From Streptomyces griseoluteus (GTDB lineage: Bacteria > Actinomycetota > Actinomycetes > Streptomycetales > Streptomycetaceae): a stretch of 64,000 nt of DNA. This document shows, piece after piece, positions 24,034 to 33,201 of the stretch (position 1 is the stretch's first letter; the number at the start of each line of letters is the position of its first letter). The notes beneath the pieces are model-generated. The model did no database searches. It had not been told where the DNA came from and was given only the letters and a program-made list of their open reading frames with translations. Both the position numbers and the translations under genes were made by a program. The DNA is taken from NCBI RefSeq assembly GCF_004784465.1, contig NZ_SRRU01000009.1, positions 186,001-250,000 on the forward strand. The letters run 5' to 3'.

Positions 24034-24828
24034 ATGCACCTCGATCTGAGCGGACGTACCGCCCTGGTCACCGGCTCCACGCAGGGCATCGGCGCGGCCA
24101 TCGCGCTGGGCCTCGCCCGCGCCGGTGCCCGCGTCGCCGTCAACGGCCGCGACAAGGAACGTGTCTCCGCGAGCATCGCCGAGTTCGCCACCCAGGCCCC
24201 GGGCGCGGAGTTCGTCGCGGCCGCCGCCGACGTGTCCACGGAGGAAGGGGCCCAGCAGTTGCTGCGCGACCTGCCCGAGGTGGACATCCTGGTCAACAAC
24301 CTCGGCATCTTCGGCGCCGCCGACCCGCTGGAACTCACCGACGACGAGTGGCGGCGCTACTTCGAGATCAACGTCCTCGCCGCCGTCCGGCTCACCCGGC
24401 TCTACCTGCCCGGCATGACCGACCGCGGCTGGGGACGCGTGCTGTACATCGCCAGCGACTCGGCCGTCGTCATCCCGGCCGAGATGATCCAGTACGGCAT
24501 GTCCAAGACCGCCCTGCTCGCGGTGAGCCGGGGCTTCGCCAAGAAGGCCGCGGGCACCGGCGTCACCGTCAACTCCGTCATCGCGGGCCCCACCCACACC
24601 GCGGGCGTGGAGGACTTCGTCTACGAACTCGTGGACAAGAACCTGCCCTGGGACGAGGCCCAGCGGGTCTTCATGCGCGACTACCGCCCGCAGTCCCTGA
24701 TCCAGCGCCTGATCGAGCCCGAGGAGATCGCCAACATGGTCGTCTACCTCAGCTCCCCCCAGGCATCGGCCACCACCGGCGGAGCCCTCCGCGTGGACGG
24801 CGGCTACGTGGACGCCATCCTCCCCTGA
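24034..24828 (+). CDS. Short-chain dehydrogenase/reductase
   Basis: A 264-residue classical SDR. The coenzyme loop is TGSTQGIGAA (about 14-23), NNLG near 89, catalytic Ser in IASDSAVV, and Tyr/Lys in YGMSK. The C-terminal GGALRVDGGYVD is typical. NGRDKER after the second strand suggests NADP(H). The substrate is not indicated. ATG 24034 has GGAAGGA 11 bases upstream. The 3' end overlaps the convergent GNAT gene by 25 bases. Confidence 0.9.
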   Translation: MHLDLSGRTALVTGSTQGIGAAIALGLARAGARVAVNGRDKERVSASIAEFATQAPGAEFVAAAADVSTEEGAQQLLRDLPEVDILVNNLGIFGAADPLELTDDEWRRYFEINVLAAVRLTRLYLPGMTDRGWGRVLYIASDSAVVIPAEMIQYGMSKTALLAVSRGFAKKAAGTGVTVNSVIAGPTHTAGVEDFVYELVDKNLPWDEAQRVFMRDYRPQSLIQRLIEPEEIANMVVYLSSPQASATTGGALRVDGGYVDAILP

Positions 24829-25367
24829 CCGTCCCGAAGCCGGGCATGCAGGCACCCGTCGAGGGGAAACTCGGGCGGTGCGGCGGGCAGCACCCCGGCC
24901 CGCTCGTAGCCGCACTTGAGAGCCACCCGGCAGGACGCCGTGTTGTCCATCTGGTGCAGCAGCTCCAGCCGGGTCAGCCCCCGGTCGAAGGCCCACCCGG
25001 TCAACGCCGTCAGCGCGCGCGGGGCCACACCCCGGCCCCGCGCCCGCGCGGCCGTCCAGTAGCCGACCTCGGCCCGGCCGTCCCCCGAGAACACGTCCTT
25101 GAGCACGATGTGACCCAGCAACTCGCCTTCCCCGCGAAAGGAATCGGATGTGCCGGGCGAGTCGGCCGCCACGACGGCGAACCCCATACGCTCGCCCGTC
25201 TCCCATCCCCGCGCCTGCTCGGCGATCCACGCGAGCGCGGCCGCCTCGTCGTCCACGGCCGCTCCCGTCCAGCGCCGTAGCGCGGCGTCACCCCGCTGCA
25301 CCAGCACCAGTTCCGCCGCGTCCGCCGCCCGCCAGGGCCGCAGCAGCAGAGCATCCCCGCCTATCAC
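24804..25367 (-). CDS. GNAT-family N-acetyltransferase (RimJ/RimL type)
   Basis: A 187-residue acetyltransferase using acetyl-CoA. Seen: LLLRPWRAADAAELV at the start, the acceptor-side strand GRAEVGYWTA, the acetyl-CoA pyrophosphate loop ARGRGVAPRALTALTGWAFD and the NTASCRVALKCGYERAG segment typical of RimJ/L-like enzymes. The substrate is unknown. GTG 25365-25367 is preceded by GGAGGGGGAA. The 3' end runs into the convergent SDR gene. Confidence 0.87.
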   Translation of the reverse strand: MIGGDALLLRPWRAADAAELVLVQRGDAALRRWTGAAVDDEAAALAWIAEQARGWETGERMGFAVVAADSPGTSDSFRGEGELLGHIVLKDVFSGDGRAEVGYWTAARARGRGVAPRALTALTGWAFDRGLTRLELLHQMDNTASCRVALKCGYERAGVLPAAPPEFPLDGCLHARLRDGQGRMAST

Positions 25368-25584
25368 GCTTCCCCCTCCGGCCCCTCGCGTCCCGGCCAT
25401 GCTTGCACACGAGCCCGGTGGGGCAGATGAACTCGGACGCGGGCTCCCCGCCGGTGAAGCAGAGCGTGCCCGGTGTACGCGGCAGCGGACGCCGGCTGGG
25501 GTGGGTCCGTTCGCTGGTACGGGCCCTGACAAGCCAAAATGGCCCTGAGCGTTTCGAGAGAGAACGATGCGGAGGAGCGGACCC

Positions 25585-27225
25585 ATGGCGCACGAGCGAG
25601 CCGGCCTTCCGGCCGGTCCGGAGGACCTTGTCGATGTGGCCCGCCTGGTCACGGCGTACTACGCCCTGCACCCGGACCTGGCCGACCCCGCCCAGCGGGT
25701 CGCCTTCGGCACCTCGGGACACCGGGGCTCGTCCCTGGCAGCCGCGTTCAACGAGGACCACATCGCCGCCACCAGCCAGGCGATCTGCGAGTACCGCGCC
25801 GCCCAGGGCATCGACGGCCCGCTGTTCCTCGGCGCCGACACCCACGCCCTGTCCGAGCCCGCGAAGGTCACCGCGCTGGAGGTGTTCGCGGCCAACGGCG
25901 TCACCGTCCTCATCGACAGCGCGGACGGCTACACCCCCACCCCGGCCGTCTCGCACGCCATCCTCGCCCACAACCGGGACCGCACGACCGGCCTCGCGGA
26001 CGGCGTGGTCGTGACCCCCTCACACAACCCGCCCGCCGACGGCGGCTTCAAGTACAACCCCCCGAGCGGCGGCCCCGCCCCCTCCGACGCCACCTCGTGG
26101 ATCCAGGACCGCGCCAACCAGATCATCGCGGGCGGCCTGAAGGACGTACGCCGCGTCCCCTACGCCCGCGCGCTCGCCGCCGACACCACCGGCCGGTACG
26201 ACTTTCTCGGCGCCTACGTCGGCGACCTGCCCAGCGTGCTGGACCTGGCCGCGATCCGGGACGCCGGCCTGCGCATCGGCGCCGACCCGCTCGGCGGCGC
26301 GTCCGTCGGCTACTGGGGCCGGATCGCCGAAGAGCACGACATCGACCTGACCGTGGTCAACCCGCACGCCGACCCCACCTGGCGCTTCATGACGCTGGAC
26401 TGGGACGGCAAGATCCGTATGGACTGCTCCTCGCCGTACGCCATGGCCTCGCTCATCGAGCAGCGCGACCGGTTCGCCCTCTCCACCGGCAACGACGCGG
26501 ACGCCGACCGGCACGGCATCGTCACCCCGGACGCCGGACTGATGAACCCCAACCACTACCTCGCCGTCGCCATCGACTACCTCTACCGCCACCGCGACCA
26601 GTGGCCGGAGGCGACCGGGATCGGCAAGACCCTGGTGTCCTCCACGATGATCGACCGGGTCGCCGGCGACCTGGGCCGCAGGCTCGTCGAGGTGCCGGTC
26701 GGCTTCAAGTGGTTCGTGGACGGACTGCTCAGCGGGGACCTCGGCTTCGGCGGCGAGGAATCGGCGGGCGCCTCCTTCCTGCGCCGCGACGGCTCGGTGT
26801 GGACCACCGACAAGGACGGCATCCTTCTCGCCCTCCTCGCCTCCGAGATCACCGCCGTCACCGGCCGCACCCCCTCCGAGCACTACGCCGGCCTCACCGA
26901 GCGCTTCGGCGAGCCCGCCTACGCCCGCATCGACGCCCCGGCGACCCGCGAGCAGAAGGCGCTGCTCGCCAAGCTGTCCCCGGCCCAGGTCACCGCCGAC
27001 ACGCTGGCCGGCGAGGAGGTCACCGCCGTCCTCACCGAGGCGCCCGGCAACGGCGCACCCATCGGCGGCATCAAGGTCACCACCGCCAACGCCTGGTTCG
27101 CCGCCCGCCCGTCGGGCACCGAGGACGTGTACAAGGTGTACGCCGAGTCGTTCCTCGGCCCGGACCACCTCGCGCGGGTGCAGGAGGAGGCCCAGGCCGT
27201 CGTCCTCGGGGCGCTCGGCGACTGA
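25585..27225 (+). CDS. pgm: Phosphoglucomutase, alpha-D-glucose phosphate specific
   Basis: Interconverts glucose 1-phosphate and glucose 6-phosphate for glycogen, trehalose and cell-wall sugar supply. The 546 residues equal the length of E. coli Pgm. The phosphoserine loop VTPSHNPPADGGFKYNPP places Ser at 146, as in E. coli; the metal loop is GNDADADRHG, the sugar loop GGEESAGAS, and the phosphate-binding loop ARPSGTEDVYKVY. ATG 25585 is chosen because GGAGGAG (25571-25577) precedes it; an in-frame ATG at 25567 would start inside that ribosome site's upstream edge. Confidence 0.96.
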   Translation: MAHERAGLPAGPEDLVDVARLVTAYYALHPDLADPAQRVAFGTSGHRGSSLAAAFNEDHIAATSQAICEYRAAQGIDGPLFLGADTHALSEPAKVTALEVFAANGVTVLIDSADGYTPTPAVSHAILAHNRDRTTGLADGVVVTPSHNPPADGGFKYNPPSGGPAPSDATSWIQDRANQIIAGGLKDVRRVPYARALAADTTGRYDFLGAYVGDLPSVLDLAAIRDAGLRIGADPLGGASVGYWGRIAEEHDIDLTVVNPHADPTWRFMTLDWDGKIRMDCSSPYAMASLIEQRDRFALSTGNDADADRHGIVTPDAGLMNPNHYLAVAIDYLYRHRDQWPEATGIGKTLVSSTMIDRVAGDLGRRLVEVPVGFKWFVDGLLSGDLGFGGEESAGASFLRRDGSVWTTDKDGILLALLASEITAVTGRTPSEHYAGLTERFGEPAYARIDAPATREQKALLAKLSPAQVTADTLAGEEVTAVLTEAPGNGAPIGGIKVTTANAWFAARPSGTEDVYKVYAESFLGPDHLARVQEEAQAVVLGALGD

Positions 27226-27241
27226 GCCCCCGTCCGGGGGC
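27226..27241. terminator. Short hairpin between convergent pgm and SGNH genes
   Basis: A 6-bp G+C stem (27226-27231 with 27236-27241), loop GTCC, directly after the pgm stop and 9 bases from the end of the opposing gene. Confidence 0.45.
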
Positions 27242-27249
27242 GCGGCCGG

Positions 27250-28149
27250 TCAGCGCCGGCCGTGTCCCCGGTCCAGCTTGTCCAGCACGGCGCGCGCCAT
27301 CGCCGCCTCGCCCTGGGCGTTGGGATGGGCGGGCGCGGCGGGGGAGGCCGGCCGGAGCGGTTCGATCCAGCGCTCACCGGGCGCCTTGCACATGTCGTGC
27401 CCGACCGTGGGTCCGTAGGTGTCGACGTACTCCACCCCGTTCCAGGCCGCGACCAGGCGCAGCATCAGGTTGACCCGCTTCCCCGTGTCGCGCAGGTACG
27501 GGAAGTCGCCGCGCGCGAACGGCACGGTGGGGAAGCAGCCGGAGCCGTCGTCGGGCAGCAGGTCGGGGTAGCCGACCAGCAGCACGCGGGCGTGCGGGGC
27601 CCGCGCGTGGACGGCCCGCAGCACCCGGTCCACCTTGGGCGCCGTACGGGCGGCGGCAGCCGTCAACTCGTCGTATCCGGCCGCCCGGTACGAGCGCTCG
27701 CACGGGTTGCCCGTCGGGTCGGCCGCGCCGAGGCGGGCGCAGGTGGCGATGATCGAGCCGAAGCCGACGTCGTTGCCGCCGATCTGCACGGTGACCAGGT
27801 CGGTGTCCCGGTTCAGCGCGTCCAACTGGGGACCGTTGCTGCCCTGCGCCGCCCACATCTCGGCGGTCGTCGCGCCGGAACAGCTCACGTCCTCGAAGGC
27901 GCCCACCCGCCGCGCGGAGGCCACCAGCGAGGGGTAATTCCGGTTCGAGCGGGCGCAGTTGGCGTCCACCTGGCCCGGTATCAGCGGGCCCGAGGTGTAC
28001 GAGTCGCCCAGCGCCACGTACTCCGTGCCATGGCCATGGGGCTGTGCCGCCGCCGGGACCACCGAACCGGCGACCAGCGCGCAGCCGCCGAGCAGCGCCC
28101 CCAGCCCGGCCCGCCGACGCCGTCTCGCCGTCTCTTTGTCACGCGCCAT
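27250..28149 (-). CDS. Secreted SGNH/GDSL-type esterase or lipase
   Basis: A 299-residue extracellular hydrolase. It has a basic start and hydrophobic core forming a signal peptide (about 1-36, ending VPAAAQ), then block I VALGDSYTSG (Ser50), block III IGGNDVGFG and block V with the catalytic His in APAHPNAQG. Cysteines at CARSNRN, CSGAT, CARLG, CERSY, CFPTV and CKAPG suggest three disulfides, as in Streptomyces SGNH lipases. ATG 28147-28149 follows GAGGGGGA. Confidence 0.9.
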   Translation of the reverse strand: MARDKETARRRRRAGLGALLGGCALVAGSVVPAAAQPHGHGTEYVALGDSYTSGPLIPGQVDANCARSNRNYPSLVASARRVGAFEDVSCSGATTAEMWAAQGSNGPQLDALNRDTDLVTVQIGGNDVGFGSIIATCARLGAADPTGNPCERSYRAAGYDELTAAAARTAPKVDRVLRAVHARAPHARVLLVGYPDLLPDDGSGCFPTVPFARGDFPYLRDTGKRVNLMLRLVAAWNGVEYVDTYGPTVGHDMCKAPGERWIEPLRPASPAAPAHPNAQGEAAMARAVLDKLDRGHGRR

Positions 28150-28337
28150 GAGATCGTCCCCCTCGGTTCCGGCCCGGCGCTCCCCGCGCCCTCGACCGGC
28201 CTTGTATACCTCCGGGGCGGCCCCCGCCACCAGAAGCCGGAACACGTCAACTGCGGCACCGCAGGTCACAGTTGTCCCAGGTCCGGTGTGGAAGACTCCA
28301 GAGGTTCCGTCACCGTACGCAGGAGGGGCACCGCTCG

Positions 28338-28994
28338 ATGGCCGTCATCCACAAGACCACCCTCACTCCGACCAAGGTCGAACTCCTCACCTCCTGGCTT
28401 CCCGGCCGCCCCTGGTACCGGGGTTCGGGCACGCCCGAGCTGGAGCGCACCGGCGGCTTCCGGCTGGACGACCCGGCGGGCGAGGTCGGCATCGAGTTCA
28501 TGGTGGTCACCGACCGCTCCACCCCCGAACCCACCGCCTACCTGGTCCCGCTCACCTACCGTGACGCTCCTCTCGCCGGTGCCGAGGACGGTCTGATCGG
28601 CACCACGGAACACGGCGTCCTGGGCAAGCGGTGGGTCTACGACGGCTGCCACGATCCGGTGCTGACCACCGAACTGCTCGCCCTGATCGGCGGCACCGCG
28701 CAGGCCATGGCCCAGAGCATCACCGACACCCCCGACCACGAGGTCACCCGCTCCCACACCGGCGAGCCCCTCCCGTCGGCCGCCCACACCCCGGCCCCCG
28801 TCGACGACGCGGACGGCACCGACCTGCCCGCACCCCACGGCACCGTGCTGCACGTCCACCGCGTCCTGCGCCCGGTCCCCGGCCCCGAGGTACCCGGCCG
28901 TCCCGAGGGCGCGGTCGGCCATGTGGCGACCGGCTGGTCCGGCCCGGACGGCACCCGGCTGCGCGCGGTGTTCATGGAGCTGCGCACGGCCTGA
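28338..28994 (+). CDS. Maltokinase N-terminal cap-like protein (CG0192 type)
   Basis: A 218-residue cytoplasmic protein resembling the N-terminal cap domain of maltokinases without the kinase part: MAVIHKTTLTPTKVELLTSWL, WYRG, YLVPLTYRDAPL, a central EHGVLGKRWVYDGCHDPVL, and a C-terminal RAVFMELRTA. Such stand-alone caps are common in actinobacteria and have no proven function; a role in trehalose/maltose 1-phosphate metabolism is inferred. AGGAGGGG sits just upstream of ATG 28338. A terminator follows at 29003. Confidence 0.8.
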   Translation: MAVIHKTTLTPTKVELLTSWLPGRPWYRGSGTPELERTGGFRLDDPAGEVGIEFMVVTDRSTPEPTAYLVPLTYRDAPLAGAEDGLIGTTEHGVLGKRWVYDGCHDPVLTTELLALIGGTAQAMAQSITDTPDHEVTRSHTGEPLPSAAHTPAPVDDADGTDLPAPHGTVLHVHRVLRPVPGPEVPGRPEGAVGHVATGWSGPDGTRLRAVFMELRTA

Positions 28995-29002
28995 TCCGGC
29001 CC

Positions 29003-29037
29003 GGCGCCGGTGCCGCTCGCCCGGCGGTACCGGCGCC
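29003..29037 (+). terminator. Hairpin terminator
   Basis: A 14-bp stem with one G-T wobble (29003-29016 with 29024-29037) and a 7-base loop, 8 bases after the stop of the cap-like gene. Confidence 0.7.
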
Positions 29038-29208
29038 CCGGCCGACCGTCTGGCATGCCCTGGTCAAATCTGTCACCCTTTCGGCAGCCACGCCCGCACG
29101 GGCGTGGCGCAGTGCTCGCGCAGCCCCGCCCCACGGCCGCCCCGGCGTAACCCGCCCGGCCCGGCCACCGAGCAGGCCGGACCCCGGCCGCCGCCAAAGG
29201 AGTAGCGT

Positions 29209-31062
29209 GTGAGACCCACCCCCCACCGGGCGCTCGCCACCGGCGTGTTCACCGCCGCCGCCCTGATCGCCCTCGCCCTCCCCGCCACCGCCGCCCAGCC
29301 CGAGTCCTCGGCCGCCGCCGCGTGCACCCCGGCCCAGTCGGTCGTCAACGGCGGCTTCGAGAACGGCACTTCACCCTGGACCGAGTCCCCCTCCGGGCTC
29401 ATCACCAGCCGCACCGGCCAGAGCGCCCACGGCGGCACCTCGTTCGCCTGGCTCGACGGCACCGGCCGCACCCGCACCGACACGCTCTCCCAGAGCGTCA
29501 CCGTGCCGGGCGGCTGCACGACCGCCACGCTCAGCTTCTACCTGCACGTCGACACCGCCGAGACCACCTCGTCCACGGCATACGACAAGCTCACGGCCAA
29601 GGTCGGCTCCACCACGCTCGCCACCTACTCCAACCTCGACCGGGCCTCCGGCTACGTCCGCAAGACGATCGACGTCTCCTCCTACGCGGGCCAGACCGTG
29701 AACCTCGCCTTCACCGGCACCGAGGACTCCAGCCTGCAGACCAGCTTCGTCCTGGACGACATCGCGCTCGACACCTCGGGCGGCACCACACCGCCCCCGG
29801 CCGACGCGGTGCGCACCCCGGCCGCGCCCGCCTACACCGTCAGCCTCAGCAGCGACAGCACGGGCACCGTCTGGAACGGCCACCAGAGCGCCACCTTCAC
29901 CAACGCCTCCGCCACCGCGCTCGGCGAGGTCTACCTCCGGCTGTGGGACAACTACCACGGCACCTGCTCGGCGCCGCCCATCAAGATCAGCAACGTCACC
30001 GGGGGCACGGCGGGCGACCTCTCCGTCGCCTGCACCGCCCTGAAAATCACGCTTCCGGCCCCGCTCGCCCAGGGACAGAGCGCCACGATCGGCTTCGACC
30101 TTGGCATCACCGTGCCCGACGGTGCCGACCGGTTCGGCCACGACGGCGCCTTCAGCTTCATCGGCAACGCGCTGCCCGTCCTCGCGGTCCGCGACGGCTC
30201 CGGCTGGCACCTGGACCCGTACACCAACAACGGCGAGTCCTTCTACTCGCTGGCCGCCGACTTCAAGGTCACCCTCGATCACCCCAGCACCCTGCTGGTC
30301 CCCGCCACCGGCACCTCCGCCGACACCCCAGGCAGCAGCGGCCGTACGGTCACCACCGCCACCGCGTCCAAGGTCCGTGACTTCGCCTGGGCCGCCGGGC
30401 CCTTCAGCAAGATCTCCGGTACCTCGCCCGGCGGGGTCCCGGTGAACGTCTACTCCGTCTCCGGCATCAGCTCCACCAGCGCCCAGTCGATGCTCAGCAC
30501 CGCCAAGAGCGCGGTCGACGCCCACGCCGGCCGCTTCGGGGCGTACCCCTACGGGGAACTGGACGCGGTCATCGACAACAACTTCTGGTTCGGCGGCATG
30601 GAGTACCCCGGCTTCGTCCTCGACCTGGTCAGCACCACCGCCCTCACCCACGAGATCGGCCACCAGTGGTGGTACGGCATCGTCGGCGACGACGAGTACA
30701 ACACCCCCTGGCTGGACGAGTCCTTCACCGACTACGCCACCGACCTCGCCCAGGGCAAGACCGGCTCGGGCTGCTGGAGCAGCGTCTCCTGGGCCTCCAG
30801 CGCCGAGAAGATCACCAACTCGATGGCCTACTGGGACGCCCACTCCTCCCGCTACTCCACCGTCGTCTACGGCTACGGCAAGTGCGCCCTGCACGACCTG
30901 CGCCGCGTCCTCGGTGACACCGCGATGGCCAAGCTGCTGAAGGACTACGCCGCCGCCCACTGGTACGGCGTGTCCACCACGGCCGAGTTCAAGGCCGCCG
31001 CCCAGGCCGCCACCAGCACCGACCTCACCTCCTTCTGGACCCAGCACCGCATCGACGGCTGA
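29209..31062 (+). CDS. Secreted M1-type zinc metallopeptidase
   Basis: A 617-residue exported protein: signal peptide (about 1-30), a jelly-roll carbohydrate-binding-like domain (about 38-190, NGGFENGTSPW), an Ala/Pro linker, then an M1-like catalytic part. The zinc motif is HEIGHQWW with His481, Glu482 and His485, and the third ligand Glu504 in PWLDESF. GGMEYPG stands in place of the classical GAMEN exopeptidase motif, so the cleavage preference may differ from aminopeptidase N. GTG 29209 is preceded by AAAGGAG. A 13-bp hairpin ends the unit. Confidence 0.88.
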   Translation: MRPTPHRALATGVFTAAALIALALPATAAQPESSAAAACTPAQSVVNGGFENGTSPWTESPSGLITSRTGQSAHGGTSFAWLDGTGRTRTDTLSQSVTVPGGCTTATLSFYLHVDTAETTSSTAYDKLTAKVGSTTLATYSNLDRASGYVRKTIDVSSYAGQTVNLAFTGTEDSSLQTSFVLDDIALDTSGGTTPPPADAVRTPAAPAYTVSLSSDSTGTVWNGHQSATFTNASATALGEVYLRLWDNYHGTCSAPPIKISNVTGGTAGDLSVACTALKITLPAPLAQGQSATIGFDLGITVPDGADRFGHDGAFSFIGNALPVLAVRDGSGWHLDPYTNNGESFYSLAADFKVTLDHPSTLLVPATGTSADTPGSSGRTVTTATASKVRDFAWAAGPFSKISGTSPGGVPVNVYSVSGISSTSAQSMLSTAKSAVDAHAGRFGAYPYGELDAVIDNNFWFGGMEYPGFVLDLVSTTALTHEIGHQWWYGIVGDDEYNTPWLDESFTDYATDLAQGKTGSGCWSSVSWASSAEKITNSMAYWDAHSSRYSTVVYGYGKCALHDLRRVLGDTAMAKLLKDYAAAHWYGVSTTAEFKAAAQAATSTDLTSFWTQHRIDG

Positions 31063-31078
31063 CGCGCCGCCCCTCGCC

Positions 31079-31108
31079 GGCCCGGCCGGGGCGCTCCCCG
31101 GCCGGGCC
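31079..31108 (+). terminator. Strong hairpin terminator after the M1 peptidase
   Basis: Perfect 13-bp G+C stem (31079-31091 with 31096-31108), loop CGCT, 16 bases after the stop codon. Confidence 0.78.
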
Positions 31109-31178
31109 ACCCGCATGGCCCAAGAGACGCCTTCGCCCGGCGGTACCCCGCGTGCGGTACGGCCCGATGGCGGGTCAG

Positions 31179-32030
31179 ATGGATGACGTGCTAAGCGACA
31201 TACTCCTCCCCAGCGGCCGCAGCTCACGCCTTGGTCTCACCGGCGTCCTGACCGGCCTCCTCCTGTTCCTGTCGCCCCCCGCCGCCGTGCCCCACTCCGG
31301 CGGGCCGACCGCCCCGCGCGGCAGCGCCTACATGGGCGTGGGCGTACGCGCCCACGACGGGGGCGCGCCCCTGGCGGCGGACCGGTCCGCCGGCCTCCGG
31401 GTGACCCACACCGAAGGCGTGGACGTCTCCAGCCACCAGGGCAACGTCGCCTGGTCCACCCTGTGGGGCGCGGGCACCAAGTGGGCCTACACCAAGGCGA
31501 CCGAGGGCACGTACTACCAGAACCCCTACTTCACCCAGCAGTACGACGGCCCCTACAGCGTGGGCATGATCCGGGGCTCGTACCATTTCGCCACCCCCGA
31601 CACCAGCAGCGGCAAGACCCAGGCCGACTACTTCGTCGACCACGGCGGCGGCTGGTCCAAGGACGGCAAGACGCTGCCCGGTGTCCTGGACATCGAGTGG
31701 AACCCCTACGGGGCGTCCTGCTACGGCAAGTCCAAGAGCGCGATGGTGAGCTGGATCAGGGACTTCCTGAACCGCTACCAGGCTCGCACCGGCCGCTCCG
31801 CCGTCATCTACACGGCCACCAACTGGTGGAAGGACTGCACCGGCGACTACTCCGGCTTCGCCGCGTCCAACCCGCTGTGGATCGCCCGCTACGCCTCCAC
31901 CCCCGGCACCCTGCCGGCCGGCTGGTCCACGCACACCATGTGGCAGTACACCTCCTCCGGCAAGACGGTGGGCGACCACGACAAGTTCAACGGCTCGCTC
32001 ACCAGGCTGCGGGCACTGGCCAACGGCTGA
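31179..32030 (+). CDS. Secreted GH25 lysozyme (muramidase)
   Basis: Cleaves the beta-1,4 bond between MurNAc and GlcNAc in peptidoglycan. After an N-terminal signal (about 1-35 from the chosen start), the GH25 domain begins with GVDVSSHQGNVAW (catalytic-face Asp), continues through YTKATEGTYYQNPYF and YHFATP, and has the acid pair in LDIEWNPYG. It ends with WQYTSSG and the usual DHDKFNGS. The start is uncertain: ATG 31179, ATG 31167 and GTG 31152 are in frame and none has a good ribosome site. Confidence 0.88.
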   Translation: MDDVLSDILLPSGRSSRLGLTGVLTGLLLFLSPPAAVPHSGGPTAPRGSAYMGVGVRAHDGGAPLAADRSAGLRVTHTEGVDVSSHQGNVAWSTLWGAGTKWAYTKATEGTYYQNPYFTQQYDGPYSVGMIRGSYHFATPDTSSGKTQADYFVDHGGGWSKDGKTLPGVLDIEWNPYGASCYGKSKSAMVSWIRDFLNRYQARTGRSAVIYTATNWWKDCTGDYSGFAASNPLWIARYASTPGTLPAGWSTHTMWQYTSSGKTVGDHDKFNGSLTRLRALANG

Positions 32031-32047
32031 CGCCCCCGCAGCCCACC

Positions 32048-32083
32048 GTGCGCGGGACCCGGCCCACGGGCCGGCCCGCGCAC
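32048..32083. terminator. Bidirectional terminator hairpin
   Basis: A 9-bp outer stem (32048-32056 with 32075-32083) plus a 6-bp inner stem (32059-32064 with 32069-32074), between the convergent lysozyme and membrane-protein genes. Confidence 0.7.
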
Positions 32084-32085
32084 CG

Positions 32086-32439
32086 TCATGCGACGACCAC
32101 CTGCCAGGCCAGCACCAGTCCGCCCGCGTACACCAGCGCCCCCAGCGGCAGCCCGCACCACGGCCAGAGCCCGCGCCGCCGGGCCGCGACCGCGAGCGCC
32201 GCGCCCGCCGCCCACACCAGGCCCACCCACGGCAGCCCCCACATCAGCAGCAGACCGCCGCCGGTGCAGTGCAGCGGGGCCGGGCGGTGGACGCCGCAGT
32301 CGTCGGTGGCGAAAACGGCGGCGTAGCACAGCAGCAGGTTCGCCAGCACCCCGCCCGCGGTCAGCACGCCGACGACCACCACGTAGGCGACCGGCCACGG
32401 CCCCCGCCGCCGCGTCCCCCCTGCTTCGTACCCGCTCAT
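32086..32439 (-). CDS. Small membrane protein of unknown function
   Basis: A 117-residue protein with three predicted membrane helices (about 16-42, 60-85 and 94-115) and a short charged N terminus (MSGYEAGGTRRRG). Four cysteines lie in or between helices. I do not recognise a family. ATG 32437-32439 has a G-rich sequence (AAGGGGTGGGG) upstream. It diverges from the 32608 gene. Confidence 0.68.
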   Translation of the reverse strand: MSGYEAGGTRRRGPWPVAYVVVVGVLTAGGVLANLLLCYAAVFATDDCGVHRPAPLHCTGGGLLLMWGLPWVGLVWAAGAALAVAARRRGLWPWCGLPLGALVYAGGLVLAWQVVVA

Positions 32440-32607
32440 GACCCCACCCCTTGCTTCCCGCCGCTCCGGCACCACCGACGCTACGGGCCGCCCTTCACCG
32501 GGCACTTGAGCGCGTGTACTCAGCCCGGACGGGGCCGCTACTCAGGACGGCGGCTTCCGAGTACCCGCACTCAGGCGTACTTCCGGCTCTTCGGGCAGGC
32601 TGAAGGC

Positions 32608-33201
32608 ATGACGCCATCACCGAAGACTCCGGCACCGCGGCTGTGGGCGGGGCTGGCCGCGCTCGGCGTGACCGTCGCGTGCGGCGGGGCCGCGCTCGCC
32701 TGGTCCGGCGACGACGACCGCCCGCGCGTGACCGACACCCGCGCGGGCGTCTCCTACTCCGTGCCCGAGGGCTGGCGTCACGACCCGGCGGCGGACCGGG
32801 AGTTGCTCGGCGCGTTCTCCTCCCGGATCAGCCGCGCCTCCGAGGCCGCTCCGGCCGAGGACGCCACCGTGCTGACCGGCGCGGCCGGGCGGCCCGTACC
32901 GAGCGCCGAACTGCGCCGGACCGCCGAGGGCGCCGCCCGCTCCAACGCCGCGTTCTTCTTCCCGGACGCGGCCCCCACCCTCACCGAGTCCCGCCGCACC
33001 GAACTGGGCGGCCACCCCGCCCACACCGTCGCCCTGGACGTCCCGCACGACGGCCGCACCGCCCGCGTGGAACTGACGGTGGTCGCCGGCGACCACCCGG
33101 CCTTTCTCCTCGCCCTCGCCTCGAACGCCGCCGACAGCCGCGTCCTGGCGGACGTGCACGCCGTGGAGGCCAGCGTCGCGCTGGGCGGCAGGGCGAGCTA
33201 A
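32608..33201 (+). CDS. Membrane-anchored extracytoplasmic protein, unknown function
   Basis: A 197-residue protein with an N-terminal anchor or signal (about 11-32, LWAGLAALGVTVACGGAALA) and an outside domain beginning VSYSVPEGWRHD. The pattern of a PsbP/LpqN-like fold is suggested by this opening and by the late VELTVVAGDHPAFLLALAS strand pair, but this is only a guess. The cysteine in TVACGG could be lipidated, although the lipobox is poor. The gene overlaps the convergent AI-2E gene by four bases. Confidence 0.7.
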   Translation: MTPSPKTPAPRLWAGLAALGVTVACGGAALAWSGDDDRPRVTDTRAGVSYSVPEGWRHDPAADRELLGAFSSRISRASEAAPAEDATVLTGAAGRPVPSAELRRTAEGAARSNAAFFFPDAAPTLTESRRTELGGHPAHTVALDVPHDGRTARVELTVVAGDHPAFLLALASNAADSRVLADVHAVEASVALGGRAS